Position numbers and translations under genes: made by a program. A stretch of 9,187 nt of DNA, taken from contig CANQOM010000055.1 of assembly GCA_947625445.1 (NCBI GenBank), positions 1 to 9,187 of the forward strand. Reading direction: 5' to 3'. Each line of letters starts with the position of its first letter. Position 1 is the stretch's first letter. The notes under the pieces are model-generated. The model was given only the letters and a program-made list of their open reading frames with translations. It did not search any database and was not told the DNA's origin. Source of the stretch: Candidatus Gastranaerophilales bacterium. Lineage in GTDB: Bacteria > Cyanobacteriota > Vampirovibrionia > Gastranaerophilales > Gastranaerophilaceae. This document shows, in pieces, positions 7,328 to 9,187 of this stretch.

Positions 7328-7358
7328 ATATTATCACAGTTTATAAATTTTTTGTAAA
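7328..7358 (-). promoter_or_regulatory. Putative promoter of atoDA
   Basis: On the minus strand, TTTACA (7358-7353) is a good -35. The -10 is either GATAAT (7335-7330) at a 17-base spacer, preceded by TGT, or TAATAT (7333-7328) at 19. Transcription would start near 7322, about 29 bases before the TTG start. It lies inside what an ATG 7425 start would make coding sequence, so it also supports the shorter atoD. Confidence 0.6.
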
Positions 7359-7386
7359 AATAATATAAAATTTTTAAAAGTTTTAG

Positions 7387-7420
7387 TATTAATTTTATGA
7401 ATTTTATGGTAAAATTAATA
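7387..7420. repeat. 11-bp perfect inverted repeat over the putative pflB -10 box
   Basis: TATTAATTTTA at 7387-7397 is exactly complemented by TAAAATTAATA at 7410-7420, with 12 bases between and arm centres 23 bases apart, about two helical turns. The right arm contains the proposed -10. The spacing suits a dimeric regulator, though the arms are all A and T, so chance is a real alternative. The left arm overlaps a direct repeat of AATTTTATG (7391-7399 and 7400-7408). Confidence 0.5.
7407..7415 (+). promoter_or_regulatory. Putative extended -10 of the pflB promoter
   Basis: TGG followed by TAAAAT forms an extended -10, giving a start near 7422 and a leader of about 50 bases. The -35 position (TATTAA at 7387-7392, 17-base spacer) is poor, which suggests an activator may be needed. 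I see no FNR-like TTGAT-N4-ATCAA site. The call is tentative because the whole gap is AT-rich. Confidence 0.45.
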
Positions 7421-7457
7421 AACAAATTTTTTGCCGAAAGAAAAAAAATTAGAGATT

Positions 7458-7463
7458 AGGGGG
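7458..7463 (+). promoter_or_regulatory. Strong Shine-Dalgarno site of pflB
   Basis: AGGGGG lies 9 bases before the ATG at 7473. It is the strongest ribosome site in the window and fits a highly made fermentation enzyme. It favours 7473 over the in-frame ATG at 7485. Confidence 0.8.
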
Positions 7464-7472
7464 AAATGTTTA

Positions 7473-9187
7473 ATGTTGGAGTCCATGGAACAAAAGGCTT
7501 CAGAAATATGGGATTTTAAACCGGGAAAGTGGCAGAATGAAATAGATGTAAGAGATTTCATTCAAAAAAATTATACGCCTTATGAAGGTGATTCAAGTTT
7601 TTTAACGAATCCCACTTTTGAAACTCAAAAATTGTGGCAGGAATGCCTTGATCTTTTTGACAAAGAACGTAAAAACGGCGGTGTTCTTGATATGGATACC
7701 AAAATTATATCTACTATAACTTCTCATAATGCAGGTTATATAGATAAAGACATTGAAAAAATAGTAGGATTGCAAACAGACAAACCCTTAAAACGTTCTA
7801 TGCAGCCATTTGGCGGAATAAGAATGGCACAAGCTTCTTGTCATTCATACGGATATGAAGTAGATAATGAAGTTACGGAAATATTTACGAAATATAGAAA
7901 AACCCATAACCAAGGTGTGTTTGACGTATATACACCGGAAATGAAAAAAGCCAGACACGCTGCCATTATAACAGGATTACCCGATGCATACGGAAGAGGC
8001 AGAATAATAGGTGATTACAGACGTGTTGCCCTCTACGGAATAAACAGACTTATAGAAGATAAAAAAGAACAATTTAAATCTCTTGAAGGAGAAATGACAC
8101 CTGAGAGAATAAGATTAAGAGAAGAGATTTCTGACCAAATAAACGCATTAAAAGATATGATTGAATTGGGTAAAATCTATGGTTTTGACATATCAAGACC
8201 TGCACAAAATGCCCAAGAAGCAATTCAATGGTTATATTTTGGTTATTTGTCGGCAATAAAAGAACAAAATGGCGCCGCAATGAGTATCGGCAGAACTTCA
8301 ACATTCCTTGATATATACATTGAAAGAGATTTGAAAAACGGCATTCTTACGGAAGAAAAAGCTCAAGAATTAATTGACCATTTTATAATGAAATTGAGAT
8401 TGGTTAAATTTGCCAGAACACCTGAATATAATGAATTATTTTCAGGTGATCCGACATGGGTAACAGAATCCATTGGCGGAATGGGCGTAGACGGAAGAAC
8501 TTTGGTTACCAAAAATTCATTCAGATACCTTCATACACTGGAAAATTTAGGAACATCACCAGAACCGAATTTAACTGTTCTGTGGTCAACCAAATTACCT
8601 CATTTATTTAAAGAATATTGTGCACATATATCAATAAAAACATCTTCTGTTCAATACGAAAATGATGATTTAATGCGACCAATACACGGAGATGATTATG
8701 CAATAGCTTGCTGCGTTTCGTCAATGGTAATAGGGAAAGAAATGCAATTTTTCGGTGCACGTGCAAACCTTGCAAAATGTTTACTATACGCTATAAACGG
8801 CGGTATTGATGAAAGACTTAAAGAACAGATAGGACCTAAATATCAACCAATAACTTCTGAATATTTAGATTTTGATGAAGTTATGCAAAAATATGATGAT
8901 ATGATGGAATGGCTTGCCGGACTTTATGTTAATACATTAAATATCATTCATTACATGCATGATAAGTATTGTTATGAAAAAGCTCAACTTGCCCTTATGG
9001 ATAGAGATGTTAAAAGATACTTTGCAACAGGTATTGCCGGTTTATCCGTAGTAGCAGATTCACTTTCAGCAATAAAATATGCAAAAGTCAAAACAATTAG
9101 AGATGAAAACGGAGTTGTTACAGATTATGCAGTAGAAGGAGATTTCCCGAAATACGGTAATAATGACGACAGAGTAGATTCTTTGGC
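7473..9187 (+). CDS. pflB: Pyruvate formate-lyase (formate C-acetyltransferase), N-terminal 571 residues; runs off the window
   Basis: Oxygen-sensitive glycyl-radical enzyme turning pyruvate and CoA into acetyl-CoA and formate in the cytosol of anaerobes. The frame is open from the ATG at 7473 to the end. It reads as PFL throughout: EIWDFKPGKW near the start, RSMQPFGGIRMAQ at 108-120, YGRGRIIGDYRR at 173-184, the adjacent active-site cysteines Cys413-Cys414 in DDYAIACCVSSM, FFGARANLAK at 426-435, and IIHYMHDKY followed by TGIAGLSVVADSLSAIKYAK. The Cys-Cys pair separates true PFL from glycerol or choline glycyl-radical enzymes, which have one cysteine there. Roughly three quarters of a ~750-residue protein is present. 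The C-terminal glycyl-radical loop, and any pflA activating enzyme downstream, lie outside. It is transcribed divergently from atoDA. Confidence 0.97.
   Translation, partial: MLESMEQKASEIWDFKPGKWQNEIDVRDFIQKNYTPYEGDSSFLTNPTFETQKLWQECLDLFDKERKNGGVLDMDTKIISTITSHNAGYIDKDIEKIVGLQTDKPLKRSMQPFGGIRMAQASCHSYGYEVDNEVTEIFTKYRKTHNQGVFDVYTPEMKKARHAAIITGLPDAYGRGRIIGDYRRVALYGINRLIEDKKEQFKSLEGEMTPERIRLREEISDQINALKDMIELGKIYGFDISRPAQNAQEAIQWLYFGYLSAIKEQNGAAMSIGRTSTFLDIYIERDLKNGILTEEKAQELIDHFIMKLRLVKFARTPEYNELFSGDPTWVTESIGGMGVDGRTLVTKNSFRYLHTLENLGTSPEPNLTVLWSTKLPHLFKEYCAHISIKTSSVQYENDDLMRPIHGDDYAIACCVSSMVIGKEMQFFGARANLAKCLLYAINGGIDERLKEQIGPKYQPITSEYLDFDEVMQKYDDMMEWLAGLYVNTLNIIHYMHDKYCYEKAQLALMDRDVKRYFATGIAGLSVVADSLSAIKYAKVKTIRDENGVVTDYAVEGDFPKYGNNDDRVDSL

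Noticed and set aside
7294..7425. N-terminal membrane-anchor-like extension of atoD from ATG 7425
   Set aside because: It contains the likely promoter and the GAGGA site for the TTG start, is absent from the family as I know it, and has the composition of translated AT-rich intergenic DNA.
7466..7519. Out-of-frame 17-codon ORF overlapping the pflB start, possible leader peptide
   Set aside because: Its ATG is only 2 bases after the AGGGGG site, too close for normal initiation, and the peptide has no attenuation-like codon runs.
8074..8304. Minus-strand ORF opposite pflB
   Set aside because: pflB is intact and highly conserved across this stretch; the reverse reading has no start context or family features.

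Overview
This is an AT-rich bacterial chromosome segment, densely coded, with short gaps and eight protein genes. Two of them, mutS2 and pflB, run off the window ends. I see no rRNA, tRNA, CRISPR array or mobile element. My best guess at the source is an anaerobic, fermentative gut or environmental bacterium near the non-photosynthetic Cyanobacteria (Vampirovibrionia/Melainabacteria, order Gastranaerophilales). This rests on the low GC, an AMIN-domain N-acetylmuramoyl-L-alanine amidase directly upstream of glutamate racemase (an order I recall from cyanobacteria), and a pyruvate formate-lyase, which implies anaerobic life. It is an inference; no rRNA is present to settle it.

Layout. (1) 1-4252, minus strand: a tight cell-wall/DNA-maintenance operon read as amidase -> murI -> mutS2, with gaps of 8 and 3 bases. 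(2) 4253-4419: a divergent promoter region. (3) 4420-5851, plus strand: a HIT-family nucleotide hydrolase, a small protein of two tandem RWYDK repeats, and a short-chain dehydrogenase/reductase, with a 3-base gap and an 8-base overlap. (4) 5852-5959: a convergent gap without a convincing terminator. (5) 5960-7293, minus strand: atoD-atoA, the two subunits of an acyl-CoA:acetate/acetoacetate CoA-transferase, joined by a TAATG overlap. The first gene appears to start at TTG rather than at the longer ATG-initiated reading. (6) 7294-7472: a divergent regulatory region with promoters in both directions and an 11-bp perfect inverted repeat over the putative pflB -10 box. (7) 7473-9187, plus strand: the first 571 codons of pyruvate formate-lyase.

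How the genes work together. The amidase splits peptidoglycan, MurI supplies D-glutamate for it, and MutS2 acts on recombination intermediates or collided ribosomes. On the right, pyruvate formate-lyase makes acetyl-CoA and formate, while AtoDA moves CoA between short-chain acids. Divergent placement of atoDA and pflB suggests joint control of fermentative acyl-CoA flow. The genes are mostly familiar families. The parts most worth a second look are the RWYDK repeat protein, the pflB dyad, and the TTG start of atoD.
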